The notes: generated by a model from the sequence alone, not told the origin. A DNA stretch of 64,000 nt from Gonapodya prolifera JEL478 (GCA_001574975.1 KQ965735.1:743479-807478), one strand, 5' to 3'. Shown: positions 12,154-29,455, counted from the stretch's first letter. Translations and numbers: made by a program.

Positions 12154-12541
12154 ATGGACGCACAGCCTCCCATCATCACAAAGTTCGCGTACCAGAAGAT
12201 TCCATCCAGGCGAAAAGGATTCCCAGCACGATTTGTTGGCTGGTTGCGGGACTCTTACTACTACTACACATTGGAGACCGGAATATATATGTTAGAGACC
12301 TGGGAGGTAGCGATTTTCAGTGAGTTGTCTAGGGGGAACAAGCTCTGGCGCTCCTGCAACGACTGGTCTCGCGTACATAGACTCGGTGGTCGCCATTCTA
12401 GTATTGCTGGCCGTTTCTGCGGCATATCGATATCTCCCACTCGAGCTACGATTCATGTTGCGTTTCGCCAACTACTTGCTTGGTACGGAGGGCCCGGAGA
12501 GTGAGCCACCAACATGGGACGATGAAACCTCTGGTCGATGA
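12154..12541 (+). CDS. Serine palmitoyltransferase small regulatory subunit
   Basis: Two exons (12154-12319 and 12381-12541) encode about 109 residues. The core YYYYTLETGIYMLETWEVAIFNS followed by a hydrophobic helix matches the ssSPT family (human SPTSSA/B). In that family, an aromatic stretch, 'LYMLEPWERxxFNS' and one membrane helix are diagnostic. The subunit binds the Lcb1/Lcb2 heterodimer in the ER and raises its activity in the first step of sphingolipid synthesis (serine plus palmitoyl-CoA). The splice junction falls exactly at the conserved FN, which supports the model. The N-terminal extension of about 30 residues and the acidic C-terminal tail are longer than in the animal proteins. 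Confidence 0.85.
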
Positions 12542-12798
12542 CGGAAAATGAGCCTCTTGGTTACGCTACCAGTGGCTCGAACAGTGAGCGGGACATTTGG
12601 TGTTCACGAGCTCTCATCGCCTTGGCACGGTGCTGGATTCATTTCCAAAGTTGTCACTTGTCCCATCAATGCTCCTGTCATGATAAATGTTTTAGAGAAC
12701 CATGGAGACGCTGTTTTATTCGGTCTACAGATTGTGATAAATTAACCAGTTTTTCACCTCTAAAATAACAAAACGAGGTGTGCGAAGACCAAAAATTT

Positions 12799-14731
12799 CT
12801 ACCAAGGACGCTTGTCCAGAGTAACCTGGGGAGACGTGCAGTTCGCCTTCAAAGCCGCCTTGTACTCGTCGCTGGTGACGCTGACACACTTGAGGCCAGT
12901 GTCCCCCTTGACACCGTCGCAAGCAACAACTGGGGGTCCACCGCAAGGGCTGGTAACGTTGTAGTTCACGAAGGTGATGTTGTTGCAGACGGCACTCTCG
13001 CTGGAGCTGCAGCTGAGCTTTCCGACGACACGTCCGTTCTTGCCCGAGGTGGTTCCGTAGAAGTTCTGTTTTAGAGTGGGGGGGTCGGTTGAAGTGCTCG
13101 TGAACATAAGTTTCGTTTCACGTACCTCGAACTTAACGTTTGTGACGTTGACTTGCGATGGGTACTTGGCGCAGGTGGAGGAGTTGATGTTGAAGTAGCA
13201 CGAGTCGACTGAAAATGAGTATGCATTCGTAAGCCACAAAACGAGTGCAACATATTCAAGAGTTGAAGCTCACTTTGCACACTGTAGTCGACGTGTCCCA
13301 ACCAGAAGTTGCGGAAAGTAACGTTGTTGACATATCCGTAGCCGACATTTGGTCCCGCCCAGCTCTTAATGCGAGCACCGTTCTACATGTTGGAAGTGGA
13401 AGATCAGCAATGGCAAGACCACAGATTTCACACTGTGTACTCACGTCACCGTTCAAGAGCCACACGTTCTCGATCACGACGTCTTCAATGATAGACTTCT
13501 CTCCGGCGTATTGACCAATGCTGCCCATCGATTGACCGTGACTACCTGTTCAACGAATGGAGAAGGTTCACACATCTGGATGAAGTGCGGAGAAATTAAA
13601 CGGAAATCCTCACCGTTGCAGTACATGGTGTTGACGTGGACGAGGGAGGCGTTTGACTTGGGCGAGAAGCAGTCGTCGCCAATGTTCACCCAGACGCGCT
13701 CGACGGTCAGGTTGTAGATGTTGAGTGAGTCGAAAAAGTCGGTGTTCTATGCGAAATTTCACGTCGGATTCGGTGGTTAAATGAGGTGGGGGGTGGGGGG
13801 TGAGGTCCGGTAGTTGGGTTGATGAATAGATCCAACACATGGAAGTGAGTGCAGCCGAATCTCACCTTGGGCAATGCAGAAAGGTTGTTTGACTTGGCAA
13901 CAATGGTGAGGTCGTGCATGTAGATGTTCTTGGCTGTTGGCATATCGAAATGGTTCAACACTCGAATCCGTCAAACACACTTTCCGACTCACAGGTGACA
14001 ATGAAGTTGTTCCACACAGGTGAGTTTTTGTAATTGATACCTTCGATGGCGATGTTGGTGGCGTTTTCGACATAGAACAGGATCGGACGCAAGTATGTGT
14101 TGCCGGTCGAGAGGATCTCCAGTCCGGCGAATTCATTGTACCAGCGTTGGCCGTTACCGTCGATGGTGCCGGAACCGTAGATTTTGATATCTTTTCCGCC
14201 CCACCTGAGGTGATGGTTTGAGTCAATGAAGCAATATCCGGACAAAGCCGGAACGAAACAACTCACTTCCAGAACATGAGAGACTTCTGGAATGGGTGGT
14301 AGAAAGCATTCGCCTGCCAGTATTTGGTGTCGTCGGTGAATTTGATGGTGCCCTCAAGGCGTACGTGGACGTCGTTGAGGAAGGTGAGGTTGAGGGGCTT
14401 TCCGATGATGTAAGTCTGTCCCTCCAAAAGCCACAAAGTACCGCCGTTGTTGGCGATGCGGAGACCTTGCTCGAAAAAGTCCGAGACGTCGTCTGTGTCG
14501 TTCTTCGACGGCGGGATTTGGACGAACCACCTGTCGTATTATCTTCACTTCACTGTTCTCACCCAGAAACACGCCATCACGATAGCCAACCCACCTGTCT
14601 TCCTCGCACGGCGGAGTTATGTAGACATGCTTCTTCCGGAACTCGTCGGTATCCCGAGGCACCCCGTGGAACACGGCGAGTGCGCTGGATGCGGTCGCGA
14701 GTAGAGCGATGGCGAGAGTAGAGACTCGCAT
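12799..14731 (-). CDS. Secreted exo-polygalacturonase, GH28
   Basis: The ATG at 14731 opens a signal peptide (MRVSTLAIALLATASSALA). Spliced exons then encode a right-handed beta-helix glycoside hydrolase family 28 enzyme that hydrolyses alpha-1,4-galacturonan in pectin. All four catalytic/substrate motifs are visible: NTDFFDS (Asp), GDDCFS (Asp-Asp), SHGQSMGSIGQY (His) and RIKSW. SHGxSxGS with GQY is the exo-acting rather than endo-acting form. Other landmarks are IYGSGTIDGNGQRWYNEF and several N-glycosylation sites. Paired cysteines near the C terminus (SPCGG, VVACDG, LKCVS) are also typical. About eight introns of 50-80 bases are inferred. Stop at 12799. Confidence 0.92.
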
Positions 14732-14766
14732 GGTGCAGCAAATTCCAAATCGATGGAGAATTGAGG

Positions 14767-14775
14767 GTATTTAAG
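14767..14775 (-). promoter_or_regulatory. TATA-like element before the GH28 gene
   Basis: An AT-rich TTAAATA-type motif on the minus strand lies about 40 bases upstream of the polygalacturonase ATG, within a GC-rich surround. The position would give a very short leader. No mapped transcription start supports it. Confidence 0.35.
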
Positions 14776-15859
14776 TGCGCTCATTTTAGGAGGCGGCCGA
14801 TTTCTGGGAGGCCCTTTCGGTTCGTCATCCAAAGGTCTGTTATGGTTCCGCGTCTCCCAGTCAACGTTACCTTTTTAACCAAAACAAGAAAAAATTCACA
14901 AGACACGAGAAACAAGATCTATCTTCGCGATTTATTCCCGTGCCCAAAGGATCTCAGTTTCGTCTGGGTTTTGGACGTGGGTCGTGAGGACTCACGACAG
15001 GTAACATACTACCTGTCCTCCACTGACAAGGGAGGTAAAGCGCCGACACACAAAAGGGGCCAAAATTCATTTCACGGACTCACTCCGCGAGAACCCGAGG
15101 GAAGTAGTGGCGCTCAAAACTTGCCTTTGTGTCTCATTACTGCGGAACCCTACCCATTGGATTTCCCGTGCTTTGAGTGCTACTGGGCAAAAAAGGACCA
15201 AGGGTCATGAGTTATGTACCGTATGATTAACCTGACTTCGCCCAGTTAATTTGTGGAGTTAAATCCACTTCTTGATGTCGGCCACGTTCGTGCATCTTAA
15301 CTTTTTGTATAATAAAATACGATGTCGTAGTGACAAAGCGCAATACATTGAATTACAGTGAGGGGTGGCCAATAATGTCGAACCGGTCTCGTCCTCGCTT
15401 ACTTGTTCCCTGGGGTGAACAGTGACGCAAAACTTGCAGGGATATGATTGCTATCTGGTATCTTCACCAGAAAGTGATCGGGATTGTGAGTGTGGCGAGA
15501 GTCGTGGCAAGTGGTGCACTTTTGCAACGAGTGTGATTTAGAAATGAAATGTCAAAAGAGCACACCATCGGCCGCCGTCAACTCACAAGGTCATATTTTG
15601 GGCACTGTAAACTGTTGCAAACAAAGTGATATTTGTAATGTGAATTCGCGTTTTGGCTTTTCTTCCAATCTTGTGAATCACTCACCACTTATACCTCGGC
15701 CCAATGAAGCCAATCATCCCACAAGAGTCGCACTGCACACCGGGATGTGACACCGCGTACGGATCTACAGGTAAAGCGTCAAACTCTACACGACCCGAAG
15801 ATGGCATGCACTAATAAAGGGCGCCTTGGTCAGGCAAAAGTGGACATGTCTCCATCAAA
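14776..15859. other. Intergenic, no gene seen
   Basis: About 1.1 kb upstream of the GH28 gene. Open frames up to about 150 codons exist on the plus strand but show no domain, no signal and no splice-supported extension, so I do not call them. The region could hold pectin or carbon-source control sites; none is identified with confidence. Confidence 0.4.
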
Positions 15860-16430
15860 TTAGGACCCAACCATTCCGAGCCTCAGCACGAGGGCCATGT
15901 GCACCACAGTGCCATCAGTGACGCCGTACTCGAGCAGGGTCTTGTCATCCTCTACTTGCTTCCCAGAAAAGATGAGCCGCTGTTGCGAGATGGGAATGTC
16001 TTGGAGAGTTTTGATCTGAGCCTTGAGGTGCCGCACCGTGTCGCAGTTGGTGGCGCTCAAGGTGAAGGTTTTCCCGGTGAGTGTTTTCACGTGGACTTCG
16101 ATTGGCGTTCGGTCATGTTCGCCGATACGAGGAGTGGACGGTGAGTTGGGTGCGGAATCGACTGTGTGCGTGGGAGCAAGGTTCGCAGGCTGCCGTGACG
16201 GATGGCATCGTTTGATTTTGACTTTGTTGAAGGAAGGCTGACCGGAAAACGTGCGATTCAGTGGCTATTTCTGGGCTAAGCTCTCAACACATGGGAGTCA
16301 CTCACATTCAAACACGTACTCGACGCAACCGCCAGGTTATTTTCAGCGTAGAGAGCCAACTCGCCTAAAATGAACTGGAGTAATTCAACTGACGACTCTT
16401 CCCGCTGAACCGTCACACTTGCTTGGTGTT
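15860..16430 (-). CDS. Divergent ubiquitin-like protein, 5' end unresolved
   Basis: The last exon (15860-16237) ends in a ubiquitin-like domain: VHVKTLTGKTFTL, QIKTLQDIPISQQRLIFSGKQ, VEDDKTLLEYGVTDGTVVHM, then LVLRLGMVGS and stop. It shares the ubiquitin core (VKTLTGK, QQRLIFxGKQ, LxLVLRL) but ends GMVGS instead of Gly-Gly, so it cannot be conjugated as such. Upstream is a Pro/Ser/Thr-rich linker. Then, across a 68-base intron (16238-16305), comes a helical segment VELLQFILGELALYAENN read up to about 16430. No start ATG is secure. A ubiquitin-like domain on a longer adaptor-type protein is the best reading. Confidence 0.6.
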
Positions 16431-16607
16431 TCGGCGACGTTTTCCGCGAATCGCATTAAGAACAACCCAACGGTCGTATCAGCGCTACATTTCGCCCTGT
16501 ACGTGCCACGCTTCCAGCTAATATCACTAATTTTTGCGACGAAAGTCAAGTAACCGACCACGTTTGCGAGCTTTGAAGCTCCTCACTCTGTGTACGAGAT
16601 TTCAACT

Positions 16608-17031
16608 ATGAACGTGCCGGAGGGAAGTGAATCAGAGGATCGAGAAGTGCTGGAATTAGAGTCGGAACTGGACATCAAAATACGAAAAAGGAGGAATGCG
16701 ATTGAATTGTCCACAGTCGGTAAATTTGGTAGTGAGTGAGCCGTAAGTTTATCCGTTTAGTCGCCGAGCTCATTTTTGTTGATGCAAAAGCCATCTCGGC
16801 GCGTTTACTTTCACCTGTGCAAGCTGTGTTTGGAGGAATAAGAGAGCCTCACCCCTCTGCAACATGGTGAGCACCTTGCTTCCTACCGTGCATACTTACA
16901 AAACCATCAGGTTTGTGATACCCACAATTCGTGGGGTCAGAACTGAGCAAACCGTATTACCAGCATCCGTTTACGTTGGCTTCCCTCCGACCCATGTATT
17001 GCCTTCTCCGTTGTACTTCGAGCATCAATGA
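16608..17031 (+). CDS. Small protein of unknown function
   Basis: Three exons (16608-16719, 16761-16866, 16911-17031) join in phase to a 112-residue protein. It begins MNVPEGSESEDREVLELE, an acidic helix, and continues with LSTVVAELIFVDAKAISARLL and GGIREPHPSATWFVIPTIRG. The first intron is about 41 bases. No family is recognised. It is divergent from the ubiquitin-like gene and may share its promoter. In-phase joining over two introns is the main support. Confidence 0.45.
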
Positions 17032-17616
17032 CGCTTCGGCGTTTCCTTCATGGCGGCTTACCTGCGACATATGCTGGCACCCCGGGTCGCGACACAGTCT
17101 GCTTTACCTGTCTGCGCAAATGACTCCTTTTTGGAGCGATTTCGATTTTACATGTGCTTTGGTGCAATCCCTGTTGCGCCATTTGATGGTGTTGCGCTCA
17201 TCAGATGACCAAGGTTTCAAGTACAGCGGTGTCTTATTTAATACACCGCAGTGAAATGCTTCTTTTGTGGATGATGTATACTCCTCACTGATCGTACTCA
17301 GCAGTTCGGGCCTTCTCCGCCCTTCAGAATGGAGGTCACATCGTTCTGCGTTGAGTGCTCCGTCGCGGACAGACAGGAGGAAAACTCCAGGAGAGATATG
17401 CCTATCTATTGAGTACACAGGTTTCTGCAATCTAGGGGAGACGATGTTTCCGGCGGGGTTGTATGATCCCTCGGCCGAAAAGTATGTATGACGAAAGCTA
17501 CTCGAACAATGGGAATTGATTACATTTGAACATTACGGAACATAAACGGCAAAATATGCTGGAGGTTCATTCTACAGTACCACTTTCGTATTCCATTCTT
17601 CGAACTAGCACTTGAA
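17032..17616. other. Intergenic, no gene seen
   Basis: Short open frames on both strands with no recognisable domain. They are likely downstream sequence of the small gene ending at 17031. Confidence 0.35.
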
Positions 17617-17889
17617 TCAGCTGCTTTGAGTGAAAAGCGCTCCAATCCACCGCATTGTTCGCGGCAGCTCTTTCCGAAGCTCCGCATCCTTCGCCGTGAC
17701 AATGACACAATCGACTAGAGCGTGGAGGTGTGTTAAGACGGCGAACGATGAGAAGAGATTGAAGCTCGGGGTTGGAGCGTCAGGAAAGATCTCCATCGTG
17801 ATCAGCACCACAAGCGGGAGCCAGAGCGTCAGAGCAAAAGCAGCGACAGCAAACGATAGAAAGGTTCTCTGGAGGTCGGATGAATGCAA
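17617..17889 (-). pseudogene. C-terminal fragment of a multi-helix membrane protein
   Basis: An open stretch encodes TFLSFAVAAFALTLWLPLVV and FSSFAVLTHLHALVDCVIVT, two hydrophobic helices, then a charged tail KDAELRKELPRTMRW. This resembles helices 6-7 and the cytoplasmic tail of a fungal seven-helix receptor. No upstream exons with the first five helices are found before the PARP gene, and the frame meets a stop at about 17970. It is either a degraded gene copy or the last exon of a model I cannot complete. The receptor identity is a guess from shape. Confidence 0.3.
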
Positions 17890-18487
17890 GACTTGTAGAA
17901 AGGTTGTCGGTCCTTGTAATACTTGCTCAACGTCAGCAGAACAGGGATGATCGAGAGTCGGTTGTTATCTGAACCGAGAGGTTGACTTCCATTGTTAGAG
18001 CTCTGGACTTTTCAACCTTTGGTGCATACTAGTGTTTCTCCTCAGTTTGTTATGTGTCGCTGGATCACCGAAAAGGAGAAAAGACGTCATAGAAATATAT
18101 TTGGAGCCGGGCTACTTCACGTTTGTTCCACGACGCTGTAGCCTTTGCCATATACGCATTTGCGTGCAGCAAGTCTCAGAAGTCATGCTCTACAGAGAAG
18201 TGTCTACTCCAGTCGCTTGTACTTGAAAACAAGACACACATGTGGTGGTGGACGGTCCCATTACTTTGGCCAAACTCTTCGGTTCAAATCTCGGCATAAC
18301 TTCGCGAGCCCACGGTTTACCAGCAGTTGGCCGATTCCACCGAATCACTCGTCGTGCTGCTGGAGCTCTGAGCACCGCCCACACCCAAAGCGCATTCCGG
18401 ACGGAACAGGGAACACTCTCTCTCGCTCTCTCCACCCGAATCGAGACCCGAGTCACCTTTGTGCTGAATCATTCTCTGCGTGTCGCG
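17890..18487. other. Intergenic upstream of PARP gene
   Basis: No gene is supported. It probably contains the PARP promoter and possibly missing exons of the membrane-protein fragment. Confidence 0.35.
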
Positions 18488-23872
<5,385 letters not shown>

Positions 23873-23914
23873 CTTCCGCCAATATCATACAAAATTTACA
23901 ATAATAGTTTGATG

Positions 23915-26900
23915 TTAATCACTCCCACCATTGGGCGCGCGTTCTAGTTCTAGTTGCTGTCGTGCCTCAACTGTTGTCGCGTTTGCTTCTGGGGTAGCCC
24001 ACTTTGTCCGGTCAACCTCTGCCGCGATGGAGGAATGGCAAAGTTAACCTATGCCCAATAGGACATCGTGTACGAGGGATTAAGCTTACCATCTCCATAA
24101 TCAACAAATAACTCTTCTCCTTTTTGGATATCCCTGCACGTCCTCACGATGATTTGATTCACCTTGGCACCCATGATGTACTCCACATTGACCCTTGTTT
24201 TGTCTTCGTTGATGAAATGCAGGCAACAGTACCCCGGCTCTCCAGGCTTTGTGAATGGAAGTCCTTCGGGGTCCGTTGCGTCAAGGACAATGTGCCCGTA
24301 CCGAATCTTATGTGAACGATGGTCAATCCCTTGCACACCATATTGCGGTCTCCAAGAACTCACCGTGTACATGTTGGACAACAGCATGTGCTCCTTGCGA
24401 GCATCATATTCATCCTCCATCATGGGGACACCGAAGTAGAACCCCAAGTAGGTGTACTTTGGAATTGACCGGCGAGCGTACACTCCATTCCCCGCATCTG
24501 AAATCTGGTAAAAGGTTGCAGCAGCGCCTTGTTCATGCCTACGCTCATAGGTGAAACGAAACAACTTGAACTCACTGACGAGGGTCGAACATCGAGCAGC
24601 TCTTCAAGAGACCGAGGAACTGGCTCCTTCTCCGAGGGTGCTGGTGGCACCTCCAACTCCATTGGGATTGCTTCTTCCAACGGTATATCGCCCATGCCCT
24701 CCACGACGGCCACATTTGCCATCGATCCCTCCACTCCTTCAACTTTAGCGTCACCAACTACCACATCACCATCCACCTCGATCCTTTGCCGCTTGGCAGC
24801 CCACACACTCCCACTCTGTGGCGCTAATACCTCGACTTCATCCCCGTCCTCAGACCACGGCTCCACATCGAATTCGGCGGGGATCTTGCGCTTGCTAGCA
24901 CCAGATTCGCCACAATCTCCACTTGAGATACCTTGGTCCATCTCAGCGTCGGAATCAATTGGGGTCCGTCCGGCAGACGCAGACGCAGACTCAACGTCCG
25001 TCGGCGGTGGGGTCAGTGCAACCGCCACAGGTCCCATGACCGACTCGAGCGCGGGCGCGGCGTGGGGGGCCGGTTTCCGCCGGTCCCGCGCGTTCCCCGC
25101 TGACGCCGCGCTGCTGCCGCTCTTGGCGGATGCGCCACTTGACTTCCCTCGGGTGGTCGACTTGGCCCCTCCTTTTCGACGGGGCTCGCTCGTCTTGGCC
25201 GCACCCTTCTTTCCCACGCTCGCACTCCCCTGCCCGCTCTGCCCAGCACCTGCATCAGGTGCCTTTCTCGTCCCCCCAGTCTTCCCCGCCGGCTCGCTCT
25301 CGGCATCCTCTGGATCGTCCCCATCCATCCTTCGAATCGCCTCGTCTTCCTCGTCGTTAATCTTCTGGGGCTCGGCCATCTCCCACGTGCTGAAAATATC
25401 GTCATCGCTCTCGCTTGAGGGGTCCCCGTCACCGCCGTCCTCCGACGCCGAAACGCGCGAGCCGGCCCGCGCAGCCCGTAGGAGGCTTGCCGCCCCCCGG
25501 GGGCCACGATTCATCTTACCGGGCCTGTCGGGACCTGGAGCGGCACTTCCCTCCACTCCGTCTCGTGGAGGCAATTCAGGAAGCAGCGGCACCAACCCAT
25601 CCTCAATAGCCTTGACGTAACCATTCTCTTCCGCCTTAAACAACCCCAAGATATCCTTCATGGTGGGCACGCCCCTTGTAAACGGTACGAAGGCACCCCT
25701 GGCCCGGCGGACCTTGAGAGGCTTTGCCAGAAACGCCGCGACGACATGGTCAGGCGCCTCAACAACCGCCGCGGCGGCCTCCTTCTCAAGAGCCTGCTTC
25801 TGCTGAATAGGCACCTTATTCTTCTCCGTCTCCTCATTGTACCACAAGTTCTCCGTGTTAAACATGATTGGCCAGTCTTTCTCGACAAGGTCTCGCGTCC
25901 AGTCCTCGTAGGCCGCCCAGGCGATCTCAAAGGAGGATGGCTCAAACGAGGGGAAGAACCATGTGGTGGTGGTGTTCGGGGGGCGGAAGATGTGCCAGAA
26001 GTGGTCGCGGTTGTCGGCAAGGACCTCCACGGCGCCCTTCGAGGGTTTCTAATGTAGGGTTCGAACCGAAACGGCGAGTCAAATTCAAGACCACGAAACA
26101 CAAATGCCACAAAGGGAGCTCACCTTGCCACTGAAACACCTCGCCAGCCCTCTCTCTAAACTGATCTTCTTATCCAACGCTACACCCCTGACAACCAGTT
26201 CTCCTTTACTCAGTGGCCGTCCCGCCTGCCTGAGGGCCATGAACATGACATAACTCCCCGTATACCACCTCGGCCTAATTTTCGGCGCTGCAGGAGCAGT
26301 CCCGGGCGCGGGCTTGGGGCGAGGTCGGGGTGCCGAGCTCTGTTTCTTCTTTCCCGAAGTGGGTGAAGTCACTCCAGCCAGGTCCCGCACCGTGGTGCCC
26401 AAGAAGTTGTACCGTGGGTTAGCCACTGTGCGGCCCTGCGAGATCGCCTTCTGGCGCCGCGTGGCGCGGGGCTCCATAGGGTCTACTTGGACCTCGAAAA
26501 TATTGACGCTGGGCGCGGACGAAGATGTGTCAGAGGCCGCGTCGTCATCAGCAGGAGGGGTGGGTGGAAGGACGGCGTGAGGACTGTTGGGGGGGAACGC
26601 CGGGACGACGGACAGGACTCTGACAGTGGGTTGGGTGCCAGGTTCGACCTTGATTTTGGCGTCCTTGACTTCCTTCTTGACGTCTTTGACTTCCGTCTTG
26701 ACGTCTTTGAAGTCCGGCTTGACTTCCCCCGCGGTACCCGCAACAGGTGCTTCCCTGTCCTCCAACTCCCCGTCGTCCCACCCATAATCCGATGCCACCG
26801 TCACGGTATCGTCCGATCGCCACGAACACTGTGAGCACCCCGAACACGTCGACGCCGCGTCGTCCTCTTCGGGGGGAGGTGGTACAAGTTCCGCCTCGCG

Positions 26901-28490
26901 CCTGGCGGCCATGGCGGCTACTTGGCCCCGCGTGCGAAACCGTGTGCGCACGATGCTGGGGGACAAGCCGGGGCGTGCGGGTGAGGAGGTGGGTTTTACC
27001 TGGAACGCGGTGTCCAAGTCCGGAATAGTCCTTTTGGGGTTCCGTTCGCCCGTATCCGAGCCCTCATCGTCATCGTCCAACACGTTGGTCTGGCTCTCCC
27101 TCAACCTTCGCCGTTCCTCCTCTCGCTGTTCTCTCTTCTTTCTCCGTTCCTCCCACCTGGGGGCATTCCGCTCCTTGAGCACCCTCAACTGCCCCACGAC
27201 GTCTGGATCGTCATGGCGCAGCGAGTACAGCTCCTCCAGCTTCGTGGGCCACACGTCGTCGTCGTCTGCGGGGCCCCACCACTGGCTGACGGGGTTGGCG
27301 CCCACGAGCACCGAGATGGAGAACTTGGCCGTGCGGTGCTTCATCTCCCGCGTCGACACCACGATGTACGCCCCGCGCCGCTCGATTCCGGGGAGGTACT
27401 TCTTTGGCTGCTTTGGTTTCGGAATGGGGTTCAGCGGGGGAAGCCGTTTGCGCGACTTCTTGGGGTTGGACCGGGTGTGGGGGACAAGGTCGAAGGGGTC
27501 CGTGATGTGGATCGTGTCGTAGGCCACGCGGCGGGCGCGGGCGTGCGGCGCGCGAGGTGGTGGGCGGGGGCGGGCGTGGGGAGGATCTGTGGGGCGCTGT
27601 GGCTGCTGTGGAAGTGGGTACAGTCCCCCGTAAGCACCAGAGTGGGCAGGTGCAAATGGATTTGGGTAGCCGGTGGGATACGAAGGGTGGTCGTGGTATG
27701 GTACCTGGTACGGCGAGAACGTGTAAACACGGTGTGCTGTGGCTGGGTTCTGTTTCTTGCGTGCGACAGAGGAGGAGGAGGAGGACGGAGGTTTGTCGCG
27801 GAGAGGCTGTTGTGGGGGAGCTGCCGCCGTCTGCGGGCACACCACGGGTACAAAGTGCGCATACGTGTGCTGCGCGGGCTGGGTTGTAAAGTCTGGCTGG
27901 CGAGGGATATGGGCGAGGGCGTGGATTGGCGGGAGTGTGACAAAGTGAGAGTTCGGTTGTGGGTTGGCAGCTGGTGGGTGAATTGGTGGGAGGGTGAACG
28001 CCTTAAGCGAGTTCGGGTGCGCGTTGATCGTGGGCTGCCAGAAGTGGAAGGAGGAGGAGTGTGAGGGAGTTGGTGGGGGAAGAAGGATTCCATTGTGCTG
28101 CTGCTTTGGCGGCGACAGCGACGGGAGCGGAAACGACGGCACAGACGGCGCAGGCGCCGCGAGTGCAATCGACTGCGGCTGCGTGTGCGATGTGAGCGAC
28201 AGCAGTGGATCCGCCCTATGGGAGAAGTAGAAGACCGACTGTTGCGGCTTCTGCGGAGTGCCCTTCACCGCCGCTGCAGCCGGAGCCGGAGCGTCGATTG
28301 CAGCCACGCTCTGCGCCTGGGTCCCGCTACTCGCCGGCTGCCCCTGCTGGGCGGACGCTGCCGCGGGGATTGTCTTTGTCTTGTGTCCCGCAGTGTCTCC
28401 AGTCAGCGCCCAGGGCGGATCGGCGGGTATTTCGACGAGGATGGTCGATCCATTACCTGGCGGCATGTCTGCTGGCCTGTAATCGGGCAT
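23915..28490 (-). CDS. Large SET-domain protein
   Basis: A protein of about 1,400 residues, probably nuclear. ATG at 28490. The first exon encodes about 750 Pro/Gln/Ser-rich residues. It then encodes SYVMFMALRQAGRPLSKGEL, which continues over an intron (26050-26124) into VEVLADNRDHFWHIFRPPN; this looks like a winged-helix module. A long acidic/basic region follows. The C-terminal SET domain is split by introns at about 24513-24574, 24314-24366 and 24019-24092. It reads ISDAGNGVYARRSIP, YLGFYFGV, IRYGHIVLDATDPEG, HFINEDKTRVNVEY, RDIQKGEELFVDYGD and EVDRTKW, stop at 23915. SET proteins are S-adenosylmethionine-dependent lysine methyltransferases. Here the usual NHS motif is INEDKTRVN, and no pre-/post-SET cysteine clusters are visible, so target and activity are uncertain. 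Confidence 0.8.
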
Positions 28491-29455
28491 CGAGGGCGAG
28501 AATCGAGGCGAAAATGGAGTGAGTTCGTGGTGAGGACAAAGAGACGATTGCCAGACAAGAGGAATAGACTCACCGCTGGGACGGAGATCGGGACTGTTGT
28601 GTACAGAGGAGATGAAAATGGAGTTGATCCGGCTAGGAACCTTCGAATCTAGCCAATTTCAGGAGGAGGGTTGGTGGTTGTGATCCTGTGGTCAAGGTTG
28701 GGCAGACGGACGTCAAGATTGTTAAATTGCATACACCAATCGATATAGCAGCGCACTGTACCTTGCTTCGTCTGCACAAACACCCATTGCATTGCGTCGT
28801 CACGCCGCCAACCCCTGGTAACCCTGCCCCACACCACACCAACTCAACTCGACCAAACACACGTCCGCCCCCATGCACCAAAGCAGGCAGGAACAGACAA
28901 GTGCACTATGGTACAGTGGGTGCTGAAGAGACAATGCGCCGGATTGCCCGAGGAGTCACAAAACGTTGTCCTTGCCCTCCGTCCACCGGCACCCTTCATT
29001 CACACAACACAGCAGAGTTCCGCTCTGCACCACCCCGTTATTCCCCTTGCGCATGCTACGGTGGCGGTGTCTTGTCGGTGCATCAACTCGGCGCGATCGT
29101 GTTAAAGTGGCGCAGCATTTCGTGCTCAGGTTGGAGAGGGGTTGCAGAGGATGGCCGGGTGAAAAAGAGAAAGATGGGTGTTTGAAGACGGAGATGAAGA
29201 TTGGAAATCCAATTTGGGGCCAAGGATTCAACAAAAATCGTCCACTCAGCCCCAATCGCACCGCTCCATGGGAATCGAGTCGCCCATGAGCATTTAGGCC
29301 AGCAACTCACAAGAACATCTATTCGTCCCTCTTTCTTGTTTCTCCCGTTTACTTTCACACCCTACATCACTTTCCGCGTATGGATGTGGAACATTCGCAT
29401 CCATTCGTGGGCACGGGAATGTCATTCGAGCACTCATATTCCCATACAAGAAAAT
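28491..29455. other. Intergenic, no gene seen
   Basis: Upstream region of the SET gene and downstream region of the AKR gene. Short frames lack motifs. A non-coding first exon of the SET gene could lie here. Confidence 0.35.

Noticed and set aside
14761-15210. Open frame of about 150 codons on the plus strand upstream of the GH28 gene
   Set aside because: No domain, signal or splice partner. It starts within the GH28 promoter and its composition is not coding-like.
16391-16460. ATG at about 16457 (MRFAENVAETPSK) as start of the ubiquitin-like gene
   Set aside because: The only fitting donor and acceptor leave the wrong phase for the downstream exon.
24529-25620. 363-codon plus-strand frame
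   Set aside because: It is antisense to the acidic linker of the SET-domain protein and is Ser/Pro low complexity only.
27213-28064. Long plus-strand frame opposite the SET-domain gene
   Set aside because: It mirrors the proline-rich first exon of the SET gene in GC-rich sequence and has no motif or coding start.
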